The position numbers and the translations under genes are program-made. Positions 1-7,523 of a stretch of 16,746 nt of DNA are shown here, piece after piece. The DNA lies in contig JAUWOO010000019.1 of the NCBI GenBank assembly GCA_030612095.1, positions 1-16,746 of the forward strand, read 5' to 3'. The stretch's first letter is position 1. Each line of letters opens with the position of its first letter. The notes beneath the pieces were generated by a model, which was given only the letters and a program-made list of their open reading frames with translations, did no database searches and had not been told where the DNA came from. This DNA is from Thermoplasmatota archaeon. GTDB lineage: Archaea > Thermoplasmatota > E2 > DHVEG-1.

Positions 1-253
1 TGACCTGATTTTATATTGTACTCGCTGATGTTACTGCACTATGTCAATTGTTACCGTTGATTAATGGATATTCATTACCTTCCTTTGTCTGTTTAGATAT
101 TCATTTCTCATTTCACGGATATCTTAGGATATGATGTAGCAACTGTTTCTAAGTTGTACACTATCTGGATATCTGATTTTTTAGATCAAATGGTATTTTG
201 GATGCTGTTGACTGTCAGTGAACACTAGATATTTTTCTTGTTAATTTTTCGAG
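1..253. other. AT-rich non-coding upstream region
   Basis: No convincing coding frame is visible on either strand, and there is no tRNA-like or CRISPR-like structure. The only pattern I see is recurrence of a GATAT core: GGATATTCAT at 66-75, AGATATTCATT at 95-105, GGATATC at 117-123, GGATATG at 127-133 and GGATATC at 167-173. It is most likely an extended regulatory region for the cassette beginning at 375, or the decayed remains of an older intergenic stretch. Confidence 0.5.
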
Positions 254-322
254 TAGGATAATTGACCTATAATGCGTAGGATTTTTGACCTATAACAGAT
301 AGGATTCTTGTCCTATAATCCT
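254..322. repeat. Three tandem 23-bp iterons, probable operator
   Basis: Three units begin at 254, 277 and 300 with an exact 23-bp period. Each starts TAGGAT, continues with a short T-rich stretch, then carries CCTATAA. The unit is dyad-symmetric: TAGG near its start pairs with CCTA 16 bp on, and the third unit has perfect five-base arms (TAGGA, TCCTA) around TTCTTG. The array stops exactly where the TATA-like box of the gene at 375 begins. That placement suits a dimeric activator or repressor binding side by side on the DNA. The protein that binds it cannot be read from this sequence. Confidence 0.75.
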
Positions 323-329
323 TAAATAT
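322..329 (+). promoter_or_regulatory. TATA box for the secreted-propeller cassette
   Basis: TTAAATAT lies immediately after the third iteron. With usual archaeal geometry transcription would begin around 350, giving a leader of about 25 nt before the ATG at 375. No strong ribosome binding site is seen in that leader; AGGG at 357-360 is rather far from the start. Confidence 0.5.
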
Positions 330-374
330 CTTTTTTAACCATTCTTCGAAATAAAAAGGGAAAAATGGTAAAAA

Positions 375-1937
375 ATGATGAAAAAAATAGCAGCAATTGG
401 TTTGGCGCTTGTGATTGTTTCGTTGGTTTTTCCAACAGCTACCTCGAATAATTTTATTATGAATAGTAATGAGATTCCATTTACTTTACCTGAAAATGGT
501 GGAGGAATGGCCCACTGTGATCAGAAAATGTCTGATTGTATTAATATGCCTATACCTGAAGAAGATGTAAATGTCGTTTGGCATAAATGTGATGGTCCTG
601 GTGAATATGGTGGTTCAAAAGGATTAGGTTTTGTCAGCAATGGAGAAATTTCTGCTGCTTCATATAGTGGTTTGTCTGATAATCTTATTATTTATGATTA
701 TGATGGTAATAAATTATGGGGGTCAGGTGGCTTATTGAATGCTTTAGCTTGTGCATCGGCTCCAATGATAGATATCTATGGCAGGGTTATTGCATGTGAC
801 AACAAAGTTGTAATCATGGTGGATGTCTATGATGCAGATGGCGATGGAAAAGATCTTGAATGGGAATCAAACCTTGTTGAAGGTGGACTTCCAATCAGTC
901 CAACAATAACTGAAGATGGAACATTAATTATTGCTACAACTAACGGTCCTGTTTATGCATATGATATTCAAGATGGATCATTGCTTGCAATGAGATATAT
1001 TAATGATAATGAAGATGGAAGTAAGACTGGTGGTTTTTATGAAACTATCAATACGCCTAGTGTAAATGGCAACAGGGTTTATTTATCGACTCAATTTAGT
1101 AAGGATAATAATCCTGCAAATCGAAGAGCCAGGCTTTATGCTTTAGATATTGACATAAGCGCTTCTAATTCTGTTGATCGGATTAAACCTGTATGGTATT
1201 ATGATTTTGACGGACCAAGCGGTGCTAGTCCATTAACAATTGGTGATACAATCTATTTTGATGGAAATAAAAGTCTTCAAAAAAAACCTTTTACAATGGC
1301 TGTTATCGATAGAGGTGAGTATCCTGAGTTGAAATGGAAAGCAACAATTCCAAAGCCAATCGATTCATCACTTGCTCGTGACCCACGTGGAGGTTTTTGG
1401 CTAGTTGATGCACTAGGCGGACAGTTGATACATCAGTCAGAAGAAGATGGTAGTTTTATTGAGACAATAAATACAGATGAAATAATTGGAGAATATGGTG
1501 TTCATAATCCCTGTTCTGTTATTACAATTGCTGGAAGTAAAAACCGACCAATACTGCTAACATCTGCTTTAGCATTGGATTTGACAGATTCCAATTGCTA
1601 TGTTATCGCTGTTGATTTATCAAATAATAACAACTTGCTTTGGAAAGTAAAAATCTATGAAGGGCCTTTAGTTACTGTTGATTTTCCATTTGGCCAATAT
1701 CCTATTGTGATGAAGAATAATGAGCCAAGAATAGTTTTTACAACCATTCAACGTGGTGCATGGTCAATTGGTTCAGGGGAAGAAGATAGCGAACCTGATT
1801 CAAGAGATATATCGCCTTTAAAATCACAAAGTCGATTTCCTCGATTAGTTGAACTGTTTACTAAAATATTTGAAAAAATTAAAGCACCTTTCCCAAAGAA
1901 GATGCTTTCTAACTTTCTTTTCGAGTGGTCTAGATAA
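375..1937 (+). CDS. Secreted PQQ-like beta-propeller protein
   Basis: A 520-residue exported protein. Residues 1-24 form a signal peptide: two Lys, then a hydrophobic core ending near ATSNN. Residues about 65-460 are a run of short beta-strand repeats of the kind seen in PQQ/WD-type propellers, with recurring patterns such as LIIYDYDGNKLW, TLIIATTNGPVYAYD and YVIAVDLSNNNNLLWKV. Residues 153-164 form an EF-hand-like calcium loop (D153, D155, D157, G158, E164). Cysteines at 48, 55, 72, 126 and 141 could form disulfides outside the cell. After about residue 465 comes an acidic/Ser-rich linker, then a basic amphipathic C-terminal tail that might touch the membrane. It is first in a cassette, 11 nt ahead of a glycosyltransferase. 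I infer a surface or periplasm-like binding protein; no enzymatic residues are recognised. A second ATG at 378 is an equally good start. Confidence 0.75.
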   Translation: MMKKIAAIGLALVIVSLVFPTATSNNFIMNSNEIPFTLPENGGGMAHCDQKMSDCINMPIPEEDVNVVWHKCDGPGEYGGSKGLGFVSNGEISAASYSGLSDNLIIYDYDGNKLWGSGGLLNALACASAPMIDIYGRVIACDNKVVIMVDVYDADGDGKDLEWESNLVEGGLPISPTITEDGTLIIATTNGPVYAYDIQDGSLLAMRYINDNEDGSKTGGFYETINTPSVNGNRVYLSTQFSKDNNPANRRARLYALDIDISASNSVDRIKPVWYYDFDGPSGASPLTIGDTIYFDGNKSLQKKPFTMAVIDRGEYPELKWKATIPKPIDSSLARDPRGGFWLVDALGGQLIHQSEEDGSFIETINTDEIIGEYGVHNPCSVITIAGSKNRPILLTSALALDLTDSNCYVIAVDLSNNNNLLWKVKIYEGPLVTVDFPFGQYPIVMKNNEPRIVFTTIQRGAWSIGSGEEDSEPDSRDISPLKSQSRFPRLVELFTKIFEKIKAPFPKKMLSNFLFEWSR

Positions 1938-1948
1938 AAGAGGATTTG

Positions 1949-3106
1949 ATGATTTATTTCTTTTTATTGATACTTGGATTTTTGGCGATCTTCGCAGAAA
2001 ATCTTTTTTTAGCAGCATGGATTTCTGTTCGATTTCGTTTTAAGGAAGAAAAAAATCCTTCATATTCACCAAATACATGTGTAATTGTTCCATGTAAAGG
2101 AATTGAAAAAAAATTTAAAGAAAACGTTCTATCAATTTGCAATCAAGACTATGAAAACTATGATATAATATTTGTAACAGATTCAAAAAAAGATCCTGCA
2201 TATCCAACATTAGAAAAGCTAGTTGGAAACAAGAAAAATGTAAAAATTGTAATTTCAGAATATATTAAAGGTACTAGTGGAAAGATTTCTGCTCTTATAA
2301 AAGGTGTAAAAGCTGCCGGATATACTGAAGTTTATGTTTTTGCCGATTCGGATATTAAACCAGGTAATATATGGTTAAAAAATCTTGTCTCCCATCTTGA
2401 AGATGAAAAAGTAGGCGCAACAACTGGTTACAGATGGTATATGCCAAATGATACAAGATCACTTATCCTTTCTGCAGTGAATATGATATGCAGTCTTTCT
2501 CTGTTTTTTCAAATATCAAATTTTACATGGGGTGGATCAACAGCTATCAGAAAAAAAATATTTGATGAGCTTGACATAATAGAAAAATGGAAAAAAGGTT
2601 TTTCAGATGATTTAATTCTCACCAATGCTTTGAAAAAAGAAAATTACAAAATAAAAGTGATACCAAAGTGTATTGTTGAAAGTCCCCCTGAAGGAAACCT
2701 AAGATATATTTTTAAATGGAGTACTCAGCAACTCATGTGGGTTAAATGGTATTATTCTACCAGTTGGTTTGTATCAGTTATTGGAGCAATTGGATTAAAA
2801 ATTGTAACAATTCTAGGTTTTATACTTTTAGCTTTTGGATATACAATTCCAGGTTTGTTAATGATTTCAACAATATTTTTAGAAATAATTTCTGGCGGAA
2901 TTGCTCATATGGTCTTAAAAAAATTAATGTCCGATCCAAAAAAACATTATGGATCATCTATTGCTTATGCGCTAGTAACGCCAGTTATTTTCTTTATATT
3001 AGCATACACCAATTTTATATCTATTTTTCAAACTGAAATAAAATGGGGTGGCAGAGTCTATAAAAAAACTGGTAAAGAGCTGCAATTGAAAAAGGTGGAA
3101 GGATAA
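1949..3106 (+). CDS. Membrane GT2 glycosyltransferase, ceramide-glucosyltransferase-like
   Basis: A 385-residue processive-type family 2 glycosyltransferase that should transfer a nucleotide-activated sugar to a membrane-embedded acceptor on the cytoplasmic face. Residues 1-25 are a transmembrane helix. The GT-A domain spans roughly 40-265: CVIVPCKG (44-51), the metal-binding DSD (133-135), and SDD (219-221) as the general-base region. Two or three transmembrane helices follow from about 272 to 365. The order resembles ceramide glucosyltransferase/HpnI proteins. The usual (Q/R)XXRW signature appears as QQLMW (260-264), with Met in place of Arg, so substrate and processivity are uncertain. I chose ATG 1949, with AGAGGA at 1939-1944, over TTG at 1946, which is too close to that site. 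The stop abuts the next gene's ATG, so the two are probably co-translated. Confidence 0.85.
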   Translation: MIYFFLLILGFLAIFAENLFLAAWISVRFRFKEEKNPSYSPNTCVIVPCKGIEKKFKENVLSICNQDYENYDIIFVTDSKKDPAYPTLEKLVGNKKNVKIVISEYIKGTSGKISALIKGVKAAGYTEVYVFADSDIKPGNIWLKNLVSHLEDEKVGATTGYRWYMPNDTRSLILSAVNMICSLSLFFQISNFTWGGSTAIRKKIFDELDIIEKWKKGFSDDLILTNALKKENYKIKVIPKCIVESPPEGNLRYIFKWSTQQLMWVKWYYSTSWFVSVIGAIGLKIVTILGFILLAFGYTIPGLLMISTIFLEIISGGIAHMVLKKLMSDPKKHYGSSIAYALVTPVIFFILAYTNFISIFQTEIKWGGRVYKKTGKELQLKKVEG

Positions 3107-4147
3107 ATGGAATTAGAACTAGTAATTGAAAAAATGAAAACAGATCAAGATGTAAAAAATGTACAACAAGCACTCAAACTTTTTTACTTATTTGATAAAG
3201 CTATATTAAAAACAAAAAAAATCCAAATAAAAGATACTATCCTCCTCGTAGGATCTCCAAGGTCAGGTACTACCTGGCTTATGGAGATCTTTGAATCTAT
3301 ACCTGAATATACAAATCTATTTGAACCTTTTAATCCAATTTTTTTCCCAGAGGTGTCACGTTTTGGTTTTTCTCACAAACCATATGTTCCAGTTAATGCC
3401 AGTTGGCCTGATTGTGAAAACTATCTAAAAAGAGCTCTTACTGGTAGAATTTATACTCTATTGCCACAGTATAAATTGAACCTTGAGACAATTATGCATC
3501 GTTTAACTAATAAAAAACTCGTTGTAAAAGCAATTAATCTGAATAGGCTTTTGCCATGGATTGTAAATAAATTTCAAATTCGGAATTCTTATTTTATTAT
3601 ACGTCATCCGTGCGCAGTAATTGCTTCACAGTTGAAAACAGGTTTTTGTGGATATCATTCGATATATCCACCTTATATTAACATGTTTCCAACAAAAGAT
3701 CAAATAATTCAAGAAGCAAATAATATTGATTTTTTAGATAAGAAAATACTTGCTAAATTAAATAAAATAAAAACAATTGAAGAAATATTGGCAGCTGCTT
3801 GGTGTCTTGATAGCATAGTTCCATTGTCTGTTAAAAAATCATATCCATGGACAACTATTGTTTATGAAAAACTTGTTTTAAATAAGCAACAGGAATTAAC
3901 CAGGATTTTAAAAGATATCGGGGTAGAAAAAATATCAAATTCGGTCATTCAAAATCTTAAATCACCAAGTATGTTAACACTTGGTAGTGAAAAAAAAGTT
4001 ATAAATGATGCCGAAAAACAATTATCTAAATGGAAAAAATCTCTATCTCAAAAACAAATCAATCAAATATTAAAAATTGTATCAATCTTTGATTTAGATT
4101 TTTATACAGAAGACATTGAACCAGATTACAACGTTTTCAACATCTAA
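3107..4147 (+). CDS. PAPS-dependent sulfotransferase
   Basis: A 346-residue sulfotransferase-fold protein, predicted to move sulfate from PAPS to a hydroxyl or amine of a carbohydrate or lipid. The 5'-phosphosulfate-binding loop is GSPRSGTTWL (49-58), a near-perfect Sulfotransfer family P-loop. The 3'-phosphate-binding strand and helix follow at IIRHP...S (164-174), with R166 and S174 in the canonical places. There is no signal peptide or transmembrane helix, so it acts in the cytosol. ATG follows the glycosyltransferase stop with zero spacing, and GGTGGAAGGA just upstream supplies the ribosome site. Context suggests it sulfates the product of the neighbouring glycosyltransferase. No PAPS-making genes are visible here. 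Its last 11 bp overlap the convergent regulator gene. Confidence 0.87.
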   Translation: MELELVIEKMKTDQDVKNVQQALKLFYLFDKAILKTKKIQIKDTILLVGSPRSGTTWLMEIFESIPEYTNLFEPFNPIFFPEVSRFGFSHKPYVPVNASWPDCENYLKRALTGRIYTLLPQYKLNLETIMHRLTNKKLVVKAINLNRLLPWIVNKFQIRNSYFIIRHPCAVIASQLKTGFCGYHSIYPPYINMFPTKDQIIQEANNIDFLDKKILAKLNKIKTIEEILAAAWCLDSIVPLSVKKSYPWTTIVYEKLVLNKQQELTRILKDIGVEKISNSVIQNLKSPSMLTLGSEKKVINDAEKQLSKWKKSLSQKQINQILKIVSIFDLDFYTEDIEPDYNVFNI

Positions 4148-4826
4148 ATGATGGAGGAAACATATCCCAGAAAAGTTTTATAAGAACATCAACTGCATCT
4201 CTAGGGCTAGATATCTTATCAGGAACACCAGTTTCAACTCCAAATGAAATATATTCAAACATCTGTCTGAACTCTTCATCATCTAACACATTTTCTTTAT
4301 GAATTACCAAAAGATCATAGATCAAATAGGGGTCTACAAGACAATATATTATCTCATTTCCCTCTTGGATATGTTCAACTTCATACGGCCTAAAATCTAG
4401 TTTTACAACACCATACTCACTTTTCACTTGTTTAATAATGCCCATCTTTTCCATTTTTTTTAAATGAAACTCTATTGTTGTTGGATGTTTCTCAATACTT
4501 TTACTCATTTCAGCCTGGGAACAAACAATAAATGTAAGAAAATAAAAAATCATTGAACGAGTAGTTTTCTTACGGATAAAATCAACCACATCTTTTTCTT
4601 TTCTACCAAATTTGGAATAAATATAGTATCTAATGTATTTTCCATCGTCTTTAGCTTTTACGAGCTCACGTTTTTCAAGAAATCTTAGATGGTACTGTAA
4701 TGTAGTAAAAGGAATTTCTAACCTGCGAGAAATCTCTCTAACATGTAAGCCAGGAAATTTTTGAATAAAATCATATATTTTTCTACGGGTTTCAAGCTCT
4801 AAAATATTACAATTAACATCTTTCAT
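4137..4826 (-). CDS. Tandem winged-helix transcriptional regulator
   Basis: A 229-residue protein with two ArsR/MarR-like winged-helix domains in series. The first covers about residues 8-72, with recognition helix IPFTTLQYHLRFLEKRELV and a wing around DDGKYIRYY. The second covers about 88-145, with HPTTIEFHLKKMEKMGII. A mixed C-terminal region of about 80 residues may be for dimerisation or ligand sensing. Double winged-helix regulators of this shape are common in euryarchaea. It is transcribed toward the sulfotransferase gene and overlaps its 3' end by 11 bp, with no room for a terminator. A TATA box lies about 40 nt upstream. Target genes are unknown; the iterons at 254-322 and its own promoter are possibilities, without direct evidence. 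Confidence 0.85.
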   Translation of the reverse strand: MKDVNCNILELETRRKIYDFIQKFPGLHVREISRRLEIPFTTLQYHLRFLEKRELVKAKDDGKYIRYYIYSKFGRKEKDVVDFIRKKTTRSMIFYFLTFIVCSQAEMSKSIEKHPTTIEFHLKKMEKMGIIKQVKSEYGVVKLDFRPYEVEHIQEGNEIIYCLVDPYLIYDLLVIHKENVLDDEEFRQMFEYISFGVETGVPDKISSPRDAVDVLIKLFWDMFPPSFRC

Positions 4827-4861
4827 TTTTTGTTTTCACTTGTAATAGATTAAAATAAAGC

Positions 4862-4869
4862 AATATAAA
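4862..4869 (-). promoter_or_regulatory. TATA box of the winged-helix regulator
   Basis: Read on the - strand the sequence is TTTATATT, a near-consensus archaeal TATA element, in the 85-bp gap between the regulator (starting at 4826) and the WHy-repeat gene (ending at 4912). The predicted transcript start is near 4840, giving a leader of roughly 15 nt without an obvious ribosome binding site. Confidence 0.5.
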
Positions 4870-4911
4870 TATTCTTCTACAACGAATTATTAAAGACGAA
4901 AATGCATTTAT

Positions 4912-6177
4912 TTATGGGTTCCACTCTACTATTTTTGGCGAGTCATATGCCCTATCTTTTCTAAACAAATGAAAATCTTGATATGCAACCATTCCAACCC
5001 AGAAATAATTGTTTAATCCTTTAATAGTGACATTTGCTCTAATTGTTATTTCTAACCATTCTGGAATAAATCTGCCTCCTAATGGTGGAATAAACATCTT
5101 TCTATATGGAATTTGGAAACTTCCTTTTAACGCAGTTATATTATTTGCCTTAAGGACACCAGGCTCAATTGTTCCTTCACCAACTTTTCGTTTTGTGTTT
5201 TTATCAATTCTATAAACCTCAATTGTGATATCCTTTACATTATACTCTATATTGTGAGGGTTATGTGCTTCCAATGTTATATCGCTAATAAAACCAGAAA
5301 TAGAGGCGCTATAATCACTACGAATAACAGCATCAGTTGGAACCTTTGAGGGGAGTAATGTTTCTAAATCTGGAATAGTAACTTTTGATTCAACATTGAA
5401 TGGTAATGTTTTTTCAAATCCTGCAATAGTTGCACTTGCGTTTCCACTAATATTTATCAAGATAAATTTTGCATTTAATGCTTCAATTAAAATAATTCCA
5501 CTTCCGTTAACAGTAACCTTACTATTAGCAGTTAATGCAATTTTTGGTATAGGTAGATTACCAACACTTACACCAGTATCATTTTTCATATCGATAAAAA
5601 TATCTTCAACAACGATATCAAAAGCATTAGGATTATGTGATTCAATTTCAACAGTAATATTAACATTTTTTTGAGTTATCTCATCAAAACTAGTTTGAAT
5701 ATTCATACTTGGGGGAGCAATATTGCTAAACATCTCTTCCATGTCTGAAACTATTTCTACAGAAATTGGGAGAGTTTTTTCTATAAAACCAACTTTCATC
5801 CCGACAACGCCTGAGACTTTAGAAACAAGTTTCTCGGGTGAGTAACCACCATAGTTGACAACGCTTGTCCCAACAAATGTTTTATTATTGTTTGCAGGGA
5901 TCTTCTTTCCTTCAATTCTCAAACTAGAAATCTCATCTCCTTTGGGGGTAGTCAATGAAATTACTAAATCTCTAACAATTATTTCAAAACTATTGGGATT
6001 ATCTATATCAATTTTTGATTCTATTACTGCTTCTTTTGAATTAATTTCTACAATTTCCATACTAATTGCGGTATCAGGAGCTTGCATTACTTGTAAATCT
6101 AAAAATATGAATGCTGCAGCAAATATGTTTATAACGGTACTTATCACAATAAGAATAGTTACTGTTTTTTTTCTCAT
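4912..6177 (-). CDS. Membrane-anchored protein with three LEA14/WHy repeats
   Basis: A 421-residue protein with an N-terminal transmembrane helix (about residues 6-28) and the rest probably outside the cell. Three repeats of the LEA14/WHy (water stress and hypersensitive response) beta-sandwich fold follow, each marked by an Asn-Pro in a strand context: DNPNSFEI (N60-P61), SHNPNAFDI (N182-P183) and AHNPHNIEY (N306-P307), spaced 122 and 124 residues apart. Repeats 1 and 2 end with similar segments, GFIEKTLPISVE (130-141) and GFEKTLPFNVES (253-264). WHy domains are linked in the literature to desiccation and protein-stability roles; its exact job here is unknown. The ATG at 6177 has AAGAAAGGGAT just upstream. 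It looks monocistronic, flanked by gaps of 85 and 105 bp. Confidence 0.82.
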   Translation of the reverse strand: MRKKTVTILIVISTVINIFAAAFIFLDLQVMQAPDTAISMEIVEINSKEAVIESKIDIDNPNSFEIIVRDLVISLTTPKGDEISSLRIEGKKIPANNNKTFVGTSVVNYGGYSPEKLVSKVSGVVGMKVGFIEKTLPISVEIVSDMEEMFSNIAPPSMNIQTSFDEITQKNVNITVEIESHNPNAFDIVVEDIFIDMKNDTGVSVGNLPIPKIALTANSKVTVNGSGIILIEALNAKFILINISGNASATIAGFEKTLPFNVESKVTIPDLETLLPSKVPTDAVIRSDYSASISGFISDITLEAHNPHNIEYNVKDITIEVYRIDKNTKRKVGEGTIEPGVLKANNITALKGSFQIPYRKMFIPPLGGRFIPEWLEITIRANVTIKGLNNYFWVGMVAYQDFHLFRKDRAYDSPKIVEWNP

Positions 6178-6208
6178 AAAATCCCTTTCTTACAATATTA
6201 TATGCAAA

Positions 6209-6242
6209 CTTATATAAAACATATAATCTTATTATAAATATA
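6209..6242 (-). promoter_or_regulatory. Promoter region of the WHy-repeat gene
   Basis: Two TATA-like elements on the - strand, TTTATATA (6211-6218) and TTTATAAT (6231-6238), sit 30-60 nt upstream of the ATG at 6177. The distal one would leave a leader long enough to include the ribosome site at 6181-6190; the proximal one would give a very short leader. The sequence alone does not decide between them. Confidence 0.4.
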
Positions 6243-6282
6243 TTTCTATTGAGTATCCCTTAAAAGTTAAACTCTATTTTAT

Positions 6283-6864
6283 TTATATTTCATTTGCTAT
6301 TCCAGATGCAAGTTCTATAAGATGTTTTTCCCCATCCTCTGGTCCCTTCGCAAAGAGAATATCGCCCGGATCTATCATCGTATTTTTATTAGGTCCGTAA
6401 AGCCATTTATCATGATGCCTCATTGCTATAATTAGCATTCCTGTCTCACTACCAAGTTTTAACTTACCAAGAGTCTTATTGCAGAGTATGGAATTAGGTT
6501 CAACATGCACCTTAGTAAACACCACGTCGGATTCTCGAATACTCATCTTTAGTATGGGGTGTAGTTCCACATCTCTTAGTTCAACATCAATTATTTCTAG
6601 AGCTGCATCAGCGATTTTTTCGCTACATTCTGCCAGTCTTAGCACCGTCAATGCATCATCGATGCTAAGGTCTTTGTTTCTAACTCCTTCAAGTGTTTTT
6701 TTCTGGATATTATGATAGAGATTGTCGATTAGATCTTCAAGGTCGTATACTTCTTTTGCTATGGTTTTGTTGTCATATATCAACGACGAGTATGCAAGAT
6801 CCACCATTAGTTCTGATTTATCTTTGATTTCTAAAACAATGTCTTCAACAGTCTTCTTTTTCAT
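6283..6864 (-). CDS. PhoU + TrkA_C domain protein, second copy
   Basis: A 193-residue soluble protein. Residues about 5-98 are a PhoU-like helical bundle with paired acidic helices (DLAYSSLIYDNK, AECSEKIADAALEIID). Residues about 108-190 are a TrkA_C/RCK_C domain (LGKLKLGSETGMLIIAMRH, then DPGDILFAKG). This matches the archaeal COG3273-type architecture. It is last in a four-gene unit, overlaps the preceding paralogue by 4 nt (ATGA), and is clearly homologous to it over the whole length. RCK_C domains bind small ligands or ions and PhoU-like bundles dock on transporters, so I infer it gates or senses for the MgtE-type permease pair encoded just upstream. The ligand is not identifiable. Confidence 0.83.
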   Translation of the reverse strand: MKKKTVEDIVLEIKDKSELMVDLAYSSLIYDNKTIAKEVYDLEDLIDNLYHNIQKKTLEGVRNKDLSIDDALTVLRLAECSEKIADAALEIIDVELRDVELHPILKMSIRESDVVFTKVHVEPNSILCNKTLGKLKLGSETGMLIIAMRHHDKWLYGPNKNTMIDPGDILFAKGPEDGEKHLIELASGIANEI

Positions 6865-7523
6865 TCTAACGCCTTCAATTTGCCCTTTAAAAATTTACTC
6901 AGATCGCTATATCCTTCATCATTTCCACGAGTAACTAGCCAGTCATCTGCCTTAAGTGTCGTGTCTGCAGGTGGATTATATATCCAGTATTCGCCTCGCC
7001 TAATTGCAATAATTCTCATACCTGTCTCAGATTCAACTCTAAGATCTCCAATTTTTTGCTCACATGCCATAGCCGCTGACGAGATCTTTATTCTAAATAG
7101 TTGTTCGTCAGCCTGTTTTAAAATTTTAGGTAAAATCGGTCCGGTTTTCTCTTCTGCTAACAGACTGATAATATCACCGGCTGCATTTGATATACTTTCA
7201 GCTGCTTCGGCTACCTGTAAAATACCTGCAAGTTGTTCTGCATCCTCTTTAGTTCGGGCCGCCATCATTGCCATCATACGGATATCGTAATTCAGCTTAT
7301 CCATACGTACCTCAAGAAACTTTACTTCCTCAGCCACATCCTTGTTGTCAAAGAGAACTGCAGAGTACGCAAGATCTATTATAAGCTCTGATATGTCTTT
7401 CATCTCTGTTAATAGTTCTTTTACCGAGGTGGGTTCATACTCAAGTTCACTGAACTCTTCCTTTTTCCATTTTGGTGTTCGCTGCAATTTTCCAAATATA
7501 CTTCGTTTGCCTTTCTCTTTCAT
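6861..7523 (-). CDS. PhoU + TrkA_C domain protein, first copy
   Basis: A 220-residue paralogue of its downstream neighbour, with an extra basic N-terminal segment of about 30 residues (KGKRSIFGKLQRTPKWKKEEF) that might contact membrane or nucleic acid. A PhoU-like bundle follows at about 33-128 (DLAYSAVLFDNKDVAEEV, VAEAAESISNAAGDIISLL), then a TrkA_C domain at about 138-218 (KIGDLRVESETGMRIIAIRRG, then KADDWLVTRGNDEG). It overlaps the permease gene before it by 4 nt and the second copy after it by 4 nt, and GGAG stands 8 nt upstream of the ATG. Such coupling suggests a fixed ratio between two regulators and two permease halves, perhaps a hetero-oligomeric gate. Confidence 0.83.
   Translation of the reverse strand: MKEKGKRSIFGKLQRTPKWKKEEFSELEYEPTSVKELLTEMKDISELIIDLAYSAVLFDNKDVAEEVKFLEVRMDKLNYDIRMMAMMAARTKEDAEQLAGILQVAEAAESISNAAGDIISLLAEEKTGPILPKILKQADEQLFRIKISSAAMACEQKIGDLRVESETGMRIIAIRRGEYWIYNPPADTTLKADDWLVTRGNDEGYSDLSKFLKGKLKALE

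Noticed and set aside
254..322. Short CRISPR array
   Set aside because: Units are contiguous 23-mers without unique spacers, there are only three, and they sit at a promoter; operator iterons fit better.
1849..2043. Short + strand frame bridging the propeller and glycosyltransferase genes
   Set aside because: It overlaps two well-supported genes in another frame and has no recognisable domain or ribosome site.
4142..4160. Terminator between the sulfotransferase and the regulator
   Set aside because: No T-run or stable hairpin is present; the coding regions overlap here.
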